NCBI RefSeq assembly: GCF_013314895.1
Contig: NZ_JABTYE010000014.1
Span: forward strand, 83,364 to 147,363
DNA: 64,000 bases
Source of the DNA: Cupriavidus gilardii
Lineage (GTDB): Bacteria; Pseudomonadota; Gammaproteobacteria; Burkholderiales; Burkholderiaceae
Reading direction: 5' to 3'
Positions 1-9,507 of the stretch are shown here, piece after piece. Position 1 is the first letter of the stretch, and each line of letters opens with the position of its first letter. The notes below the pieces were generated by a model, which saw only the letters and a program-made list of their open reading frames with translations, did not search any database and was not told where the DNA came from. Made by a program: the position numbers and the translations under genes.

Positions 1-383
1 CCTACGCCGAGAACATGGGCGTGATGGCAGTGACGCGGATCTATTCGACGCTGATCTTCGTGGTGGCGGCGCTGGTCGCGATCCTGCTCGGCTTCTCGCC
101 CAAGTTCGGTGCGCTGATCCTGACCATTCCGGGCCCGGTGATCGGCGGCCTGACCATCGTGGTGTTCGGCCTGATCGCCGCCACCGCGGGCCGGATCTGG
201 GTCGAGAACCGCGTGGACTTCTCCGATTCGCGCAACCTGATCACGGTCGGCGCCACGCTGACGGTGGCGGCCGGGGACCTGACGCTGCGCTTCGGCGGCA
301 TGACGCTGGGCGGGATCGGCACGGCCACCTTCGGCGCGATCCTGCTGTACCACCTGCTCGGCAAGGGCCGCACGCGGGTCTGA
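1..383 (+). CDS. Nucleobase:cation symporter-2 (uracil/xanthine permease), C-terminal fragment
   Basis: Only the last ~127 codons are present; the gene enters from the left edge in the frame that begins at base 3. The first visible residues read YAENMGVMAVTRIYS, matching the conserved ENxGVxAxTR segment of the UraA/UapA (NCS2) family, where the Glu helps bind the nucleobase. Three to four hydrophobic membrane segments follow, and the protein ends in a short basic tail. The family imports uracil or xanthine with protons across the inner membrane. Substrate cannot be set from the fragment. The uracil phosphoribosyltransferase gene is about 45 kb away, so no local operon link is seen. Confidence 0.85.
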   Translation, partial: YAENMGVMAVTRIYSTLIFVVAALVAILLGFSPKFGALILTIPGPVIGGLTIVVFGLIAATAGRIWVENRVDFSDSRNLITVGATLTVAAGDLTLRFGGMTLGGIGTATFGAILLYHLLGKGRTRV

Positions 384-492
384 TGAAGTGGGCGGCGGGG
401 CAGCGCGATGGCTGCCCTGCGCTCCCCGTGCTGCTCCGCGCGTCCGCGCAGCGCTTGCCGCCGCGCAGGCGGCAGGGTCATGACGACTGCAT

Positions 493-498
493 TACAAT
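493..498 (+). promoter_or_regulatory. -10 box (TACAAT) for cysM
   Basis: TACAAT lies 29 bases before the cysM ATG, giving an expected leader of about 20 nt. No convincing -35 hexamer or Shine-Dalgarno sequence is seen, so this is a plausible but weakly supported promoter. Confidence 0.4.
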
Positions 499-526
499 GG
501 GCGCCGACATTTGGACTCGCCCCATC

Positions 527-1429
527 ATGGCCTACAAGACGATCGAAGACACCATCGGCAACACGCCGCTGGTGCAATTGCAGCGTATTCCCGGAGCCGC
601 CAACGCCGAGCGCGGCAATGTGATTCTGGGCAAGCTCGAAGGCAACAATCCCGCCGGCTCGGTCAAGGACCGGCCGGCGCTGTCGATGATCGCGCGCGCC
701 GAAGCGCGCGGCCGCATCAAGCCCGGCGACACGCTGATCGAGGCGACCTCCGGCAATACCGGCATCGCGCTGGCGATGGCCGCCGCGATCCGGGGCTACA
801 AGATGGTGCTGATCATGCCGGAGGATCTGAGCATGGAGCGCCGCCAGAGCATGGCGGCCTACGGCGCCGAGATCATCCTGACCCCGGTCAAGGGCGGCAT
901 GGAATACGCACGCGATCTGGCCGATTCGATGGAGCGCGACGGCAAAGGCATCATCCTCGATCAGTTCGCCAATCCCGATAATCCGCAGTCCCACTACGAG
1001 ACCACCGGTCCGGAAATCTGGCGCGACACCGAAGGCCGCGTCACGCATTTCGTCTCGGCGATGGGCACCACCGGCACTATCACCGGCGTGTCGCGCTATC
1101 TGAAGGAACAGAATCCGACGATCCAGATCGTCGGCGCGCAACCGGCCGAAGGCTCGCGCATTCCGGGCATCCGCAAATGGCCGGAAGCCTATATGCCGAA
1201 GATCTACGATGCACGCTATATCGACCGCACCGAGCCGGTCAGCCAGGCCGATGCCGAACATATGGCTCGCCGCATGGCGCGTGAAGAAGGCATCTTCTGC
1301 GGCATCTCGGCCGCCGGCGCGCTGTGCGTGGCGCTGCGGATCGCCGAAGAGGTGCGCGACGCGACCATCGTGTTCGTCGTCTGCGACCGCGGCGACCGCT
1401 ATCTGTCGACCGGCGTATTCCCGGCCTGA
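527..1429 (+). CDS. cysM: Cysteine synthase B (O-acetylserine sulfhydrylase)
   Basis: A 300-residue PLP enzyme that makes L-cysteine from O-acetylserine and sulfide or thiosulfate in the cytoplasm. The PLP lysine is expected at K47 in NPAGSVKDR, the phosphate/substrate loop is TSGNTG at about residues 74-79, and a glycine-rich GTTGTITG loop follows near residue 180. Length and the opening MAYKTIEDTIGNTPLVQL match CysM rather than the longer CysK. The ATG at 527 fits this family start; the open frame continues upstream to 383, but that extension is unlike CysM. The next gene, mltB, converges on it. Confidence 0.95.
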   Translation: MAYKTIEDTIGNTPLVQLQRIPGAANAERGNVILGKLEGNNPAGSVKDRPALSMIARAEARGRIKPGDTLIEATSGNTGIALAMAAAIRGYKMVLIMPEDLSMERRQSMAAYGAEIILTPVKGGMEYARDLADSMERDGKGIILDQFANPDNPQSHYETTGPEIWRDTEGRVTHFVSAMGTTGTITGVSRYLKEQNPTIQIVGAQPAEGSRIPGIRKWPEAYMPKIYDARYIDRTEPVSQADAEHMARRMAREEGIFCGISAAGALCVALRIAEEVRDATIVFVVCDRGDRYLSTGVFPA

Positions 1430-1525
1430 ACCCGCGGCGGCGTGAAAAAACCCCGTCGATGAACACCGGCACCGCCTGCTCGAACGCGGGCGGCGCCGGC
1501 CGGACCGATTGACCCGATCGATCGC

Positions 1526-2638
1526 TTACACCATCGCCGCCTTGACCGCCTCGCCCAGCTGATAGACCGCCAGCGCGTAGAAGAAGCTGCGGTTGTAGCG
1601 CGTCAGCACATAGAAGTTGCGCAGCCCGATCATGTAGTCGGTCGGCGCATCGGGGGTCGGCAGGTCCACCACCAGCACGCCGGTTTCGCCTTCGCGCGCC
1701 AGGTCGATCGGCTCGTCGAGCCGCAGGCCCGCGCGCGTCAGCTGATTCAGTGTCCGCGTCGGCCACGGTTCGCCATCGGCCGCGGCCGCCGCGATGCCGC
1801 GGCTGCCTTCGTCCTGCGCCATCCGCCATACCACCGGCCGGCCCGGCTCCCATCCATGCAGCTGCAGAAAGCGGCCGACGCTGCCGATCGCGTCGACCGG
1901 GCTGTTGCGCAGGTCGATATGGCCGTCCCGATCGAAGTCGGTCGCGTATTCGCGCAGGCTGGTCGGCATGAACTGCGGAATGCCGATCGCGCCGGCGTAA
2001 GAGCCCAGCACCGAGAACACATCGGTGCGGGTATCGCGGCACCACAGCAGATAGTCCTGCAGCTGCGCGCGGAACATTGCCGAGCGGCTGGCGCGATTGG
2101 CCGTATCGGGATAGTCGAAGGCCAGCGTCGACAGCGAGTCCAGCACGCGGAAGTTGCCCATGTCGCGGCCGTAGATCGTCTCGACGCCGATGATGCCGAC
2201 GATCACCGAGGCCGGCACGCCGAACTCGCTTTCCGCACGGCGCAGCGTGTCGCGGTGCTGCTGCCAGAAGCGCACGCCCGCGTTGATGCGGATCGGCTCG
2301 ATGAAGCGCGAGCGGTAGGCCCGCCAGCTTTTGCGGCCCGGCGTGGTCGGCGGCATGATCAGGCGCGCCACCGTGGCCGAATAGACGGCCTGGCCGAACC
2401 AGTCGTTCAGGGTCGCGCGCGAGAAGCCGTGCTTCGCGACCATCTCGTCGATAAAGGCCGCCGCCTGCGGGTTGTTGCCGTTGCGATAGCGGCCGGGATC
2501 GATTTCTTCTTCCTGGAAGCTGACACGGCGCTTGCCGGCCGCCAGCAGCGAGGGGGTGGCGCCGCACAGGCCAAGCGCCACGGAGCAGAGCGCGGCGCCC
2601 AGCAGAGGGCGGCGCAGGGTACGCGTGTGTTCGGTCAT
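1526..2638 (-). CDS. mltB: Lytic murein transglycosylase B
   Basis: A 370-residue periplasmic peptidoglycan lytic transglycosylase that cleaves the MurNAc-GlcNAc bond with formation of 1,6-anhydroMurNAc. It has an N-terminal hydrophobic signal (about residues 9-34). There is no obvious lipobox at the cleavage site, so it may be soluble rather than a lipoprotein. The catalytic Glu is E153 in IIGVETIYG, followed by the family segment LSTLAFDYP and a C-terminal domain with FDRDGHIDL. The ATG at 2638 follows a good ribosome site (AAAGGACACC). It converges with cysM and diverges from the HDAC-like gene. Confidence 0.93.
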   Translation of the reverse strand: MTEHTRTLRRPLLGAALCSVALGLCGATPSLLAAGKRRVSFQEEEIDPGRYRNGNNPQAAAFIDEMVAKHGFSRATLNDWFGQAVYSATVARLIMPPTTPGRKSWRAYRSRFIEPIRINAGVRFWQQHRDTLRRAESEFGVPASVIVGIIGVETIYGRDMGNFRVLDSLSTLAFDYPDTANRASRSAMFRAQLQDYLLWCRDTRTDVFSVLGSYAGAIGIPQFMPTSLREYATDFDRDGHIDLRNSPVDAIGSVGRFLQLHGWEPGRPVVWRMAQDEGSRGIAAAAADGEPWPTRTLNQLTRAGLRLDEPIDLAREGETGVLVVDLPTPDAPTDYMIGLRNFYVLTRYNRSFFYALAVYQLGEAVKAAMV

Positions 2639-2661
2639 GGTGTCCTTTGCAAGTCGGACCG

Positions 2662-2667
2662 AGTATA
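2662..2667 (-). promoter_or_regulatory. -10 box (TATACT) for mltB
   Basis: Read on the minus strand, TATACT lies about 24 bases before the mltB start codon. No strong -35 hexamer is visible, so confidence is modest. Confidence 0.4.
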
Positions 2668-2838
2668 GCGGAGGCGTCTGGCACGAAACATCACGGCGCG
2701 ATACGAGCCGGCGACGAAGGCGGCCGCCGCGTTGCCCCGGCATCCGCTGTGCTAACGTACGGGGATGGAGACAGCGGCGCACCGGGACAGGTGCCCGCCA
2801 CGCGCCCAACAACGCCTCGATAAACGCGCTGAAATCCC

Positions 2839-3762
2839 ATGCCGACCGGCTACTACACGCATCCCGAATTCCTGCTGCACGAGATGGGGCAGTTCCATCC
2901 CGAGTGCCCGGAACGCCTGACCGCCATCGAAGACCATCTGATCTCGCACGGCATCGACGGCTTGCTGGATCGCCGCGAGGCGCCCGCCGCCAGCCGCGAA
3001 CAGATCGAACGTGTGCATCTGCCCGGCTATGTCGACGGACTGCACGAAGCCAGTCCGGCCAGCGGCTACCATGCGATCGATCCCGATACCGCGATGAACG
3101 CGCATACGCTGGTCGCGGCCACGCACGCAGCCGGCGCCGCCGTGGCCGCCACCGATGCGGTGATCGCGGGCGAGCTCGAAAACGCGTTCTGCTGCGTGCG
3201 GCCGCCGGGCCATCACGCCGAGCCCGATCGTGCGATGGGCTTCTGCTTCTACAACAATGTCGCGATCGCTGCCCGTCATGCGCTCGACGCGCACGGGCTC
3301 GAACGCGTGGCGATCATCGACTTCGACGTGCATCACGGCAACGGCACCGAGGCAGCCTTCCGCGGTGACGAGCGCGTGCTGATGTGCAGCTTTTTCCAGC
3401 ATCCGTTCTACCCGTACAGCGGCACCGAACACGTGGCCAACAACATGGCGAATATTCCGCTGCCGGCCTATACGAACGGCATGGCGGTGCGCGAGGTGGT
3501 CGAGACGATCTGGATGCCGCGGCTGCAGGCGTTCCGCCCGCAGATGCTGTTCATCTCGGCCGGCTTCGATGCGCATCGCGAAGACGACCTCGGGCAGATG
3601 GGGCTGGTGGAACAGGACTATGCGTGGATCACGGCGGAGCTGATGACGCTGGCGCGGCAGCATGCGCAGGGGCGCATCGTCAGCTGCCTGGAAGGCGGCT
3701 ACAACCTCAGCGCGCTGGGGCGCAGCGTGCTGGCGCATCTGAAGGTGCTGCTGGAGCGGTAG
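2839..3762 (+). CDS. Histone deacetylase family (class II-like) amidohydrolase
   Basis: A 307-residue zinc hydrolase of the arginase/deacetylase fold (HDAC/acetoin-utilisation/acetylpolyamine amidohydrolase family). Visible are PPGHHAE at about 122-128 (paired active-site histidines H125, H126), DFDVHHGNGT at 161-170 (metal ligands D163 and H165), SAGFDAH with D244 as the third ligand, and LEGGYN near the C terminus. The bacterial substrate is unknown; acetylated lysine, polyamines or other acyl-amides are possible. It begins 200 bases from divergent mltB and is followed by a tandem-repeat spacer and an ECHDC3-like gene. Confidence 0.88.
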   Translation: MPTGYYTHPEFLLHEMGQFHPECPERLTAIEDHLISHGIDGLLDRREAPAASREQIERVHLPGYVDGLHEASPASGYHAIDPDTAMNAHTLVAATHAAGAAVAATDAVIAGELENAFCCVRPPGHHAEPDRAMGFCFYNNVAIAARHALDAHGLERVAIIDFDVHHGNGTEAAFRGDERVLMCSFFQHPFYPYSGTEHVANNMANIPLPAYTNGMAVREVVETIWMPRLQAFRPQMLFISAGFDAHREDDLGQMGLVEQDYAWITAELMTLARQHAQGRIVSCLEGGYNLSALGRSVLAHLKVLLER

Positions 3763-3782
3763 GGCTAGCGCACCCGTTCCGC

Positions 3783-3822
3783 GACAGCACGACAGCACGA
3801 CAGCACGACAGCACGACAGCAC
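3783..3822. repeat. Tandem repeat, five perfect copies of the 8-mer GACAGCAC
   Basis: Five head-to-tail copies of GACAGCAC occupy the spacer between the HDAC-like gene and the ECHDC3-like gene. A degenerate sixth and seventh unit (GACTGGAC, GACAACAG) run into the ribosome site at 3837-3845. An 8-bp period is not a codon multiple and the array is non-coding. Confidence 0.95.
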
Positions 3823-3847
3823 GACTGGACGACAACAGGAGACCATC

Positions 3848-4654
3848 ATGGCCGAATCGGAACACGCGCAAGCCGCCGGGGCGTTGCTGGTGCAAAGCGA
3901 GGATGCCCCCGGCGTGCTGCGCCTGACCCTGCAGCGTCCCGATGCCTTCAACGCGCTGTCCGAGGCGCTGATCGACGCCGTGACCGAGGCGCTGACCCGC
4001 ATCGCCGCCGATCCCGCCGTGCGCGTGGTAGTGCTGGCCGGCGCCGGCCGGGCGTTCTGCGCCGGCCACGATCTGCGCGAGATGCGCGCCCAGCCATCGC
4101 ACGATTACTACCGTCGCCTGTTCGACCGCTGCACGCGCATGATGCTGGCGATCCAGCGCATGCCGCAGCCGGTCATCGCGCGCGTGCACGGCATCGCCAC
4201 CGCGGCCGGCTGCCAGCTGGTGGCGATGTGCGATCTCGCCGTCGCCGCCGAGGACGCGCGCTTTGCCGTGTCGGGCGTCAACCTCGGCTTGTTCTGCTCG
4301 ACGCCGGGTGTGGCGCTGTCGCGCAATCTGCATCGCAAGCACGCGATGGAAATGCTGCTGACCGGCGAGATGATCGGCGCGCGGGAGGCGCAGGCGCGCG
4401 GCCTGGTCAACCGGGTGGTGCCGGCCGCCGACCTGGACGACGAAGTGGCGAAGCTGGCTGCCAGCATCTGCGCCAAGCCGGCGGCGGCGATCGCGGCCGG
4501 CAAGGGGCTGTTCTACCGCCAGCTGGAGATGGGCGTGGAGGCCGCGTATCAGCTGGCCGGGCAGACCATGGCCTGCAACATGATGGACGAGTCGGCGCTG
4601 GAGGGCGTGCAGGCGTTCATCGACAAGCGGCCGCCGGCCTGGCGCTCGAGTTGA
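3848..4654 (+). CDS. ECHDC3-like enoyl-CoA hydratase/isomerase homologue
   Basis: A 268-residue crotonase-fold protein. The core HGIATAAGCQLVAMCDLAVA and VSGVNLGLFCSTPGVALSR closely resembles mitochondrial ECHDC3. In classical enoyl-CoA hydratase the two catalytic glutamates sit in GGGCEL and PExLLG; here the aligned positions read AAGCQL and SGVNLG, so both appear replaced (Gln and Gly). Hydratase activity is therefore doubtful even though the acyl-CoA fold is intact. The ribosome site AGGAGACC precedes the ATG at 3848. The gene stands alone between the HDAC-like gene and metNIQ. Confidence 0.85.
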   Translation: MAESEHAQAAGALLVQSEDAPGVLRLTLQRPDAFNALSEALIDAVTEALTRIAADPAVRVVVLAGAGRAFCAGHDLREMRAQPSHDYYRRLFDRCTRMMLAIQRMPQPVIARVHGIATAAGCQLVAMCDLAVAAEDARFAVSGVNLGLFCSTPGVALSRNLHRKHAMEMLLTGEMIGAREAQARGLVNRVVPAADLDDEVAKLAASICAKPAAAIAAGKGLFYRQLEMGVEAAYQLAGQTMACNMMDESALEGVQAFIDKRPPAWRSS

Positions 4655-4660
4655 CATACC

Positions 4661-4691
4661 GGCACTCGGGACGGGTGCCTTATTCCCTTTT
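4661..4691 (+). terminator. Weak hairpin after the ECHDC3-like gene
   Basis: GGCAC (4661-4665) can pair with GTGCC (4675-4679), followed by a mixed T-rich run (TTATTCCCTTTT). The five-pair stem is short, so this is a weak terminator candidate. Confidence 0.3.
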
Positions 4692-4775
4692 CGTCTAAAG
4701 ACATCGGCAAAAAGTCGTTTCTGGTAAGAAGCGGATCGCTTAAAATACCCCGTTACATCCAAAAAACGATAAATG

Positions 4776-4822
4776 CGGCAGCAGCGCTGGAGACCCCGTC
4801 CCGGCTGTTGCCGTTTTCTTTT
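4776..4822 (+). terminator. Stem-loop with U-tract in the metN leader (attenuator-like)
   Basis: CGGCAGCAG (4776-4784) pairs with CTGTTGCCG (4805-4813) with one G-U pair, and an inner GGA/TCC pair is possible. The stem is directly followed by TTTTCTTTT, and the metN start is only 12 bases further. A terminator-shaped element ahead of a methionine importer suggests leader control. No known SAM riboswitch fold is recognised here, so attenuation is inference. Confidence 0.5.
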
Positions 4823-4833
4823 CGCTCTGTCTC

Positions 4834-5868
4834 ATGATCGAACTGCAAGGTCTCTCGCAGCGATTCCCCGGTGCGACCGGGGATGTGCACGCATTGCGGG
4901 ATGTCAGCCTGTCCATCGCGCCAGGCGAAGTCTTCGGCATCATCGGCCGCAGCGGCGCCGGCAAGAGTACGCTGGTGCGCGCCATCAATCTGCTGAATCG
5001 TCCGACCGCGGGCCGCGTGATCGTCGCCGGTCAGGATCTGACCGCGCTGGACGCCTCGGCGCTGCGGCGGGCGCGCCGCGAGATCGGCATGATCTTCCAG
5101 CATTTCAACCTGCTGTCCTCGCGCACGGTCTATGACAACGTGGCGCTGCCGCTGGAACTGGCCGGCAAGGGCCGCGACGAGATCGCAGCGACGGTGCTGC
5201 CGCTGCTGGATCTGGTCGGGCTGTCGGCGCTGAAGGACCGCTATCCGGCGCAGATCAGCGGCGGGCAGAAGCAGCGCGTCGGCATTGCGCGGGCGTTGGC
5301 CAGCAAGCCCAAGGTGCTGCTGTCGGACGAGGCCACCTCCGCGCTCGACCCGGAAACCACGCGCTCCATCCTCGATCTGCTCAAGAGAATCAACCGCGAT
5401 CTGGGGCTGACCATCGTGATGATCACGCACCAGATGGAGGTCATCAAACAGGTGTGCGACCGCGTCGCGGTGCTCGACGCCGGCTGCGTGGTCGAGCAGG
5501 GCCAGGTCATCGACGTGTTCCTGCGTCCGCAGCACGCGGTCACGCGCGCGATGATCGGCGACGTGATCTCGCAGGAGCTGCCGGCCAGCGTGCTCAAGCG
5601 CGTCGAGAGCCGGCTCGGCAACGGGCGCGATCACGTTTATCGTCTCGCCTTTACCGGCGAGGGTGTCGACCAGCCGGTGCTGGCGCAGGCGATCCGCCGC
5701 TACGGGCTGGACTTCAACATCCTGCACGGGCATATCGACGAGATCCAGGGACAGGCCTTCGGCTCGCTGGCCATCATGGCGACCGGCGAGACCGACAACG
5801 TCAAGGCGGCAATGGCATTCCTGCAGGAGCAGGGCGTGGTGGTGGAGGAGTACGAGCATGTGGTCTGA
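4834..5868 (+). CDS. metN: D-/L-methionine ABC transporter ATP-binding protein
   Basis: A 344-residue ATPase of the MetNIQ methionine importer at the inner membrane. Motifs in order are Walker [10 protein letters not shown] (about 38-46), the Q-loop MIFQHFN, signature ISGGQKQRV (about 142-150), Walker [12 protein letters not shown] and the switch His in MITHQ. The last ~100 residues are the NIL/ACT-like regulatory domain that in E. coli binds methionine and inhibits transport. No clear Shine-Dalgarno sequence precedes the ATG, which lies just after a stem-loop with a U-tract. The 3' end overlaps metI by 11 bases. Confidence 0.95.
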   Translation: MIELQGLSQRFPGATGDVHALRDVSLSIAPGEVFGIIGRSGAGKSTLVRAINLLNRPTAGRVIVAGQDLTALDASALRRARREIGMIFQHFNLLSSRTVYDNVALPLELAGKGRDEIAATVLPLLDLVGLSALKDRYPAQISGGQKQRVGIARALASKPKVLLSDEATSALDPETTRSILDLLKRINRDLGLTIVMITHQMEVIKQVCDRVAVLDAGCVVEQGQVIDVFLRPQHAVTRAMIGDVISQELPASVLKRVESRLGNGRDHVYRLAFTGEGVDQPVLAQAIRRYGLDFNILHGHIDEIQGQAFGSLAIMATGETDNVKAAMAFLQEQGVVVEEYEHVV

Positions 5869-6511
5869 GCTGTTCGACCTGTTTGTGACCTCGCTGGGCG
5901 AGACCCTGGTGATGGTCGGCATTTCGGGCGTCATCGGCGCGCTGCTTGGCGTGCCGCTCGGCGTGGTGCTGCATCTGACCGACCGTGGCGGTCCGCTGGC
6001 GCACCCCTTGTTCAACCGCTTGATCGGCGTGGTCGTCAATGCGGTGCGCTCGATTCCGTTCATCATCCTGCTGGTGGTGGTGATTCCGTTCACGCGCTTC
6101 CTGGCCGGCTCGTCGATCGGCACCGCGGCGGCCGTGGTGCCGCTGACGATCGCGGCGATCCCGTTCATCGCGCGACTGGTCGAAAGCGCGCTGCGCGAGG
6201 TCGACAAGGGCCTGGTCGAGGCCGCGCAATCAATGGGCGCGAGCACCGGGCAGATCGTCTGGAAGGTGCTGCTGCCCGAGGCCATGCCCGGCATCGTCGC
6301 CGGCCTGACCATCACCTTCGTCAGCCTGGTCGGTTATTCGGCCATGGCCGGCGCGATCGGCGGCGGCGGGCTGGGGGACCTCGGCATCCGCTATGGCTAT
6401 CAGCGCTACATCACCGAGGTGATGGTGGCGGTGGTGCTGATCCTGATCGTGCTGGTGCAGGCGGTGCAGAGTTTCGGCGACTGGCTGGTCCGCCGGATCA
6501 GCCACCGCTGA
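5858..6511 (+). CDS. metI: Methionine ABC transporter permease
   Basis: A 217-residue inner-membrane permease, the usual length for MetI. It opens [20 protein letters not shown] and shows five hydrophobic segments. The EAA-type coupling loop is [20 protein letters not shown] (about residues 122-141). The ATG lies inside the last codons of metN in another frame, so translation is probably coupled. Two MetI with two MetN form the transporter, with MetQ delivering substrate. Confidence 0.95.
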   Translation: MWSELFDLFVTSLGETLVMVGISGVIGALLGVPLGVVLHLTDRGGPLAHPLFNRLIGVVVNAVRSIPFIILLVVVIPFTRFLAGSSIGTAAAVVPLTIAAIPFIARLVESALREVDKGLVEAAQSMGASTGQIVWKVLLPEAMPGIVAGLTITFVSLVGYSAMAGAIGGGGLGDLGIRYGYQRYITEVMVAVVLILIVLVQAVQSFGDWLVRRISHR

Positions 6512-6592
6512 GCGCCATGCCGGCCCACGTTTTCGTATCGTTTTTGCCTTATCCCGAATTCAACCCAGAACGCATCGCAAAGGAAGTCAGAC

Positions 6593-7390
<798 letters not shown>

Positions 7391-7452
7391 GCCGCCGGAA
7401 AACGACGTCGCGGCCGGGTATCGAACAAAACCTCGAAACCCGCCGTCACCTC

Positions 7453-7480
7453 TGTGCCGCGATGGGGTTTCTGCGGCACA
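7453..7480 (+). other. 8-bp inverted repeat after metQ
   Basis: TGTGCCGC (7453-7460) and GCGGCACA (7473-7480) form a perfect stem with a 12-base loop. There is no T-run, so it may be an mRNA 3' stabiliser rather than a terminator. Confidence 0.5.
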
Positions 7481-7499
7481 ATACGGTGCACCAAATCGG

Positions 7500-7526
7500 T
7501 TGCCGGGCTATGCCCGGCAATTCTTT
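7500..7526 (+). terminator. Rho-independent terminator of metNIQ
   Basis: A perfect 9-bp stem, TTGCCGGGC (7500-7508) with GCCCGGCAA (7512-7520), carries a 3-base loop and is followed by TTCTTT. It lies between metQ and the etfB promoter. Confidence 0.75.
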
Positions 7527-7580
7527 GCCGATAAAATAGTACGGTCGTTCGAAAATTCCGGGGGCCGCCGACCCGATGGT

Positions 7581-7586
7581 TATAAT
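7581..7586 (+). promoter_or_regulatory. -10 box (TATAAT) of etfBA
   Basis: A perfect TATAAT lies 42 bases before the etfB start codon, preceding a leader of about 35 nt. A good -35 hexamer at 17-bp spacing is not evident. Confidence 0.55.
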
Positions 7587-7627
7587 GGCGAGCGAACCAA
7601 ATTTCTGACAATCAGTGGAGTGAGCGC

Positions 7628-8377
7628 ATGAAAGTACTCGTCGCAGTCAAGCGCGTGGTTGACTACAACGTCAAGGTCCGTGTGAAGTCCGATGGCTCGG
7701 GCGTCGACCTGGCCAACGTGAAGATGAGCATGAACCCGTTCGACGAGATCGCCGTGGAAGAGGCGGTCCGCCTGAAGGAAGCGGGCGTGGCAACCGAGGT
7801 GGTGGCGGTCTCCTGCGGCGTGGCGCAATGCCAGGAAACGCTGCGCACCGCGATGGCGATCGGCGCTGACCGCGGCATCCTGGTCGAAAGCAACGAAGAG
7901 CTGCAGCCGCTGGCCGTGGCCAAGCTGCTGAAGGCGCTGATCGACAAGGAGCAGCCGCAACTGGTGATCCTGGGCAAGCAGGCGATCGACGACGACTCCA
8001 ACCAGACCGGCCAGATGGTGGCCGCGCTGGCCGGCCTGCCGCAAGCCACCTTCGCCTCGAAGGTCGTGATCGCGGATGGCAAGGCGTCGGTGACGCGTGA
8101 GGTCGACGGCGGCCTGGAAACCCTGTCGGTCAAGCTGCCGGCGGTGGTGACCACCGACCTGCGCCTGAACGAGCCGCGCTACGTCACGCTGCCGAACATC
8201 ATGAAGGCCAAGAAGAAGCCGCTGGAAACCGTGAAGCCGGAAGACCTCGGCGTCGACGTGGCGCCGCGTCTGCAGACGCTGAAGGTCGTCGAGCCGCCCA
8301 AGCGCAGCGCAGGTGTGATGGTGCCGGACGTTGCGACGCTGGTGCAGAAGCTCAAGAACGAAGCCAAGGTCATCTAA
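7628..8377 (+). CDS. etfB: Electron transfer flavoprotein beta subunit
   Basis: A 249-residue soluble subunit of ETF, which accepts electrons from acyl-CoA dehydrogenases and passes them to ETF:ubiquinone oxidoreductase. The start [19 protein letters not shown], the AMP-binding segment near [20 protein letters not shown] and the ETF-beta signature around [19 protein letters not shown] are all visible. Length matches the family. etfA starts 20 bases downstream, so the pair is co-transcribed. The large acyl-CoA dehydrogenase gene that follows is a likely electron donor. Confidence 0.96.
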   Translation: MKVLVAVKRVVDYNVKVRVKSDGSGVDLANVKMSMNPFDEIAVEEAVRLKEAGVATEVVAVSCGVAQCQETLRTAMAIGADRGILVESNEELQPLAVAKLLKALIDKEQPQLVILGKQAIDDDSNQTGQMVAALAGLPQATFASKVVIADGKASVTREVDGGLETLSVKLPAVVTTDLRLNEPRYVTLPNIMKAKKKPLETVKPEDLGVDVAPRLQTLKVVEPPKRSAGVMVPDVATLVQKLKNEAKVI

Positions 8378-8397
8378 GCGCTCCAGGAGATACGAAC

Positions 8398-9333
8398 ATG
8401 ACTGCACTCGTCATTGCTGAACACGACAATCAATCGATCAAGGGCGCGACCCTGAATACCGTGGCCGCCGCGGCCCAGTGCGGCGGCGACGTCCACGTGC
8501 TGGTGGCCGGCTCCAACGCTCAGGCCGCCGCCGAGGCCGCCGCGAAAATCGCCGGCGTCACCAAGGTGCTGCTGGCCGATGCGCCGTACTTCGGCGAAGG
8601 CCTGGCCGAGAACGTCGCCGAGCAGGTGCTGGCGATCGCCAGCGACTACAGCCACATCCTGGCCCCGGCCACCGCGTACGGCAAGAACATCCTGCCGCGC
8701 GTCGCCGCCAAGCTCGACGTGGCGCAGCTGTCGGACATCACCAAGGTCGACGGCCCGGACACCTTCGAGCGTCCGATCTATGCCGGCAATGCGATCGCCA
8801 CGGTCAAGTCCTCGGACAAGATCAAGGTGATCACCGTGCGCGGCACCGCGTTCGATCCGGCCGCCGCGGAAGGCGGCTCGGCCTCGGTCCACACCGTGCC
8901 CGCCGCGGCCGATGCCGGCATCTCGCAATTCGTGTCGCGCGAAGTCACCAAGAGCGACCGTCCCGAACTGACCGCCGCCAAGATCATCGTGTCCGGCGGC
9001 CGTGGCGTGGGCTCGGGCGAGAACTACACCAAGGTGCTGACGCCGCTGGCGGACAAGCTGGGCGCCGCGCTGGGCGCCTCGCGCGCCGCCGTCGACGCCG
9101 GCTTCGTGCCCAACGACTACCAGGTCGGCCAGACCGGCAAGATCGTCGCGCCGCAGCTGTATATCGCCGTCGGTATCTCGGGCGCGATCCAGCATCTGGC
9201 CGGCATGAAGGACTCCAAGGTGATCGTCGCGATCAACAAGGACGCCGAGGCACCGATCTTCTCCGTGGCCGACTACGGCCTGGTGGGCGATCTGAACACC
9301 GTGGTGCCGGAGCTGGTGGCGGCCCTGGGCTGA
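8398..9333 (+). CDS. etfA: Electron transfer flavoprotein alpha subunit
   Basis: A 311-residue partner of EtfB that holds the FAD. The C-terminal FAD domain begins about residue 195 with [13 protein letters not shown]. It continues through [39 protein letters not shown], the conserved [16 protein letters not shown] and a final [10 protein letters not shown]. The CAGGAGATACGAAC ribosome site lies between the etfB stop and this ATG. A long GC-rich hairpin and then a terminator follow the gene. Confidence 0.96.
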   Translation: MTALVIAEHDNQSIKGATLNTVAAAAQCGGDVHVLVAGSNAQAAAEAAAKIAGVTKVLLADAPYFGEGLAENVAEQVLAIASDYSHILAPATAYGKNILPRVAAKLDVAQLSDITKVDGPDTFERPIYAGNAIATVKSSDKIKVITVRGTAFDPAAAEGGSASVHTVPAAADAGISQFVSREVTKSDRPELTAAKIIVSGGRGVGSGENYTKVLTPLADKLGAALGASRAAVDAGFVPNDYQVGQTGKIVAPQLYIAVGISGAIQHLAGMKDSKVIVAINKDAEAPIFSVADYGLVGDLNTVVPELVAALG

Positions 9334-9339
9334 TCGCAC

Positions 9340-9373
9340 GCCGGCCCCGGCACCGCCCGGTGCCAGGGCCGGC
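9340..9373 (+). other. Long GC-rich hairpin directly after etfA
   Basis: GCCGGCCC (9340-9347) pairs with GGGCCGGC (9366-9373) and GGCACC (9349-9354) with GGTGCC (9359-9364). There is one C/A mismatch and a GCCC loop, giving 14 base pairs in 34 nt. It starts 7 bases after the etfA stop and has no T-run. A role in protecting the etf mRNA 3' end is inferred. Confidence 0.75.
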
Positions 9374-9411
9374 CGAAGCAGGCCATCACAACAAGAAAGA
9401 AAAGCCAAGAC

Positions 9412-9446
9412 AAGCCGTTCCGGGCACGCCCGCGAGCGGCTTTTTT
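9412..9446 (+). terminator. Rho-independent terminator of etfBA
   Basis: AAGCCG (9412-9417) pairs with CGGCTT (9437-9442), with an inner CGGGC/GCCCG segment, followed by a run of six T (9441-9446). Confidence 0.75.
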
Positions 9447-9507
9447 ATACGCTGCATCGAACGGTCGCCATCACACGTAGCGACCCATTGCGATAACGGA
9501 GACTGCG

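Noticed and set aside
3783..3822. Possible CRISPR array
   Set aside because: Units are 8 bp and contiguous, with no spacers and no cas genes; it is a simple tandem repeat.
4651..4656. Perfect TTGACA as a -35 box for metN
   Set aside because: It overlaps the preceding stop codon and no -10 hexamer occurs 16-18 bases downstream.
4655..4833. SAM-type riboswitch before metN
   Set aside because: No conserved riboswitch core could be matched; only a simple stem with a U-tract is visible.
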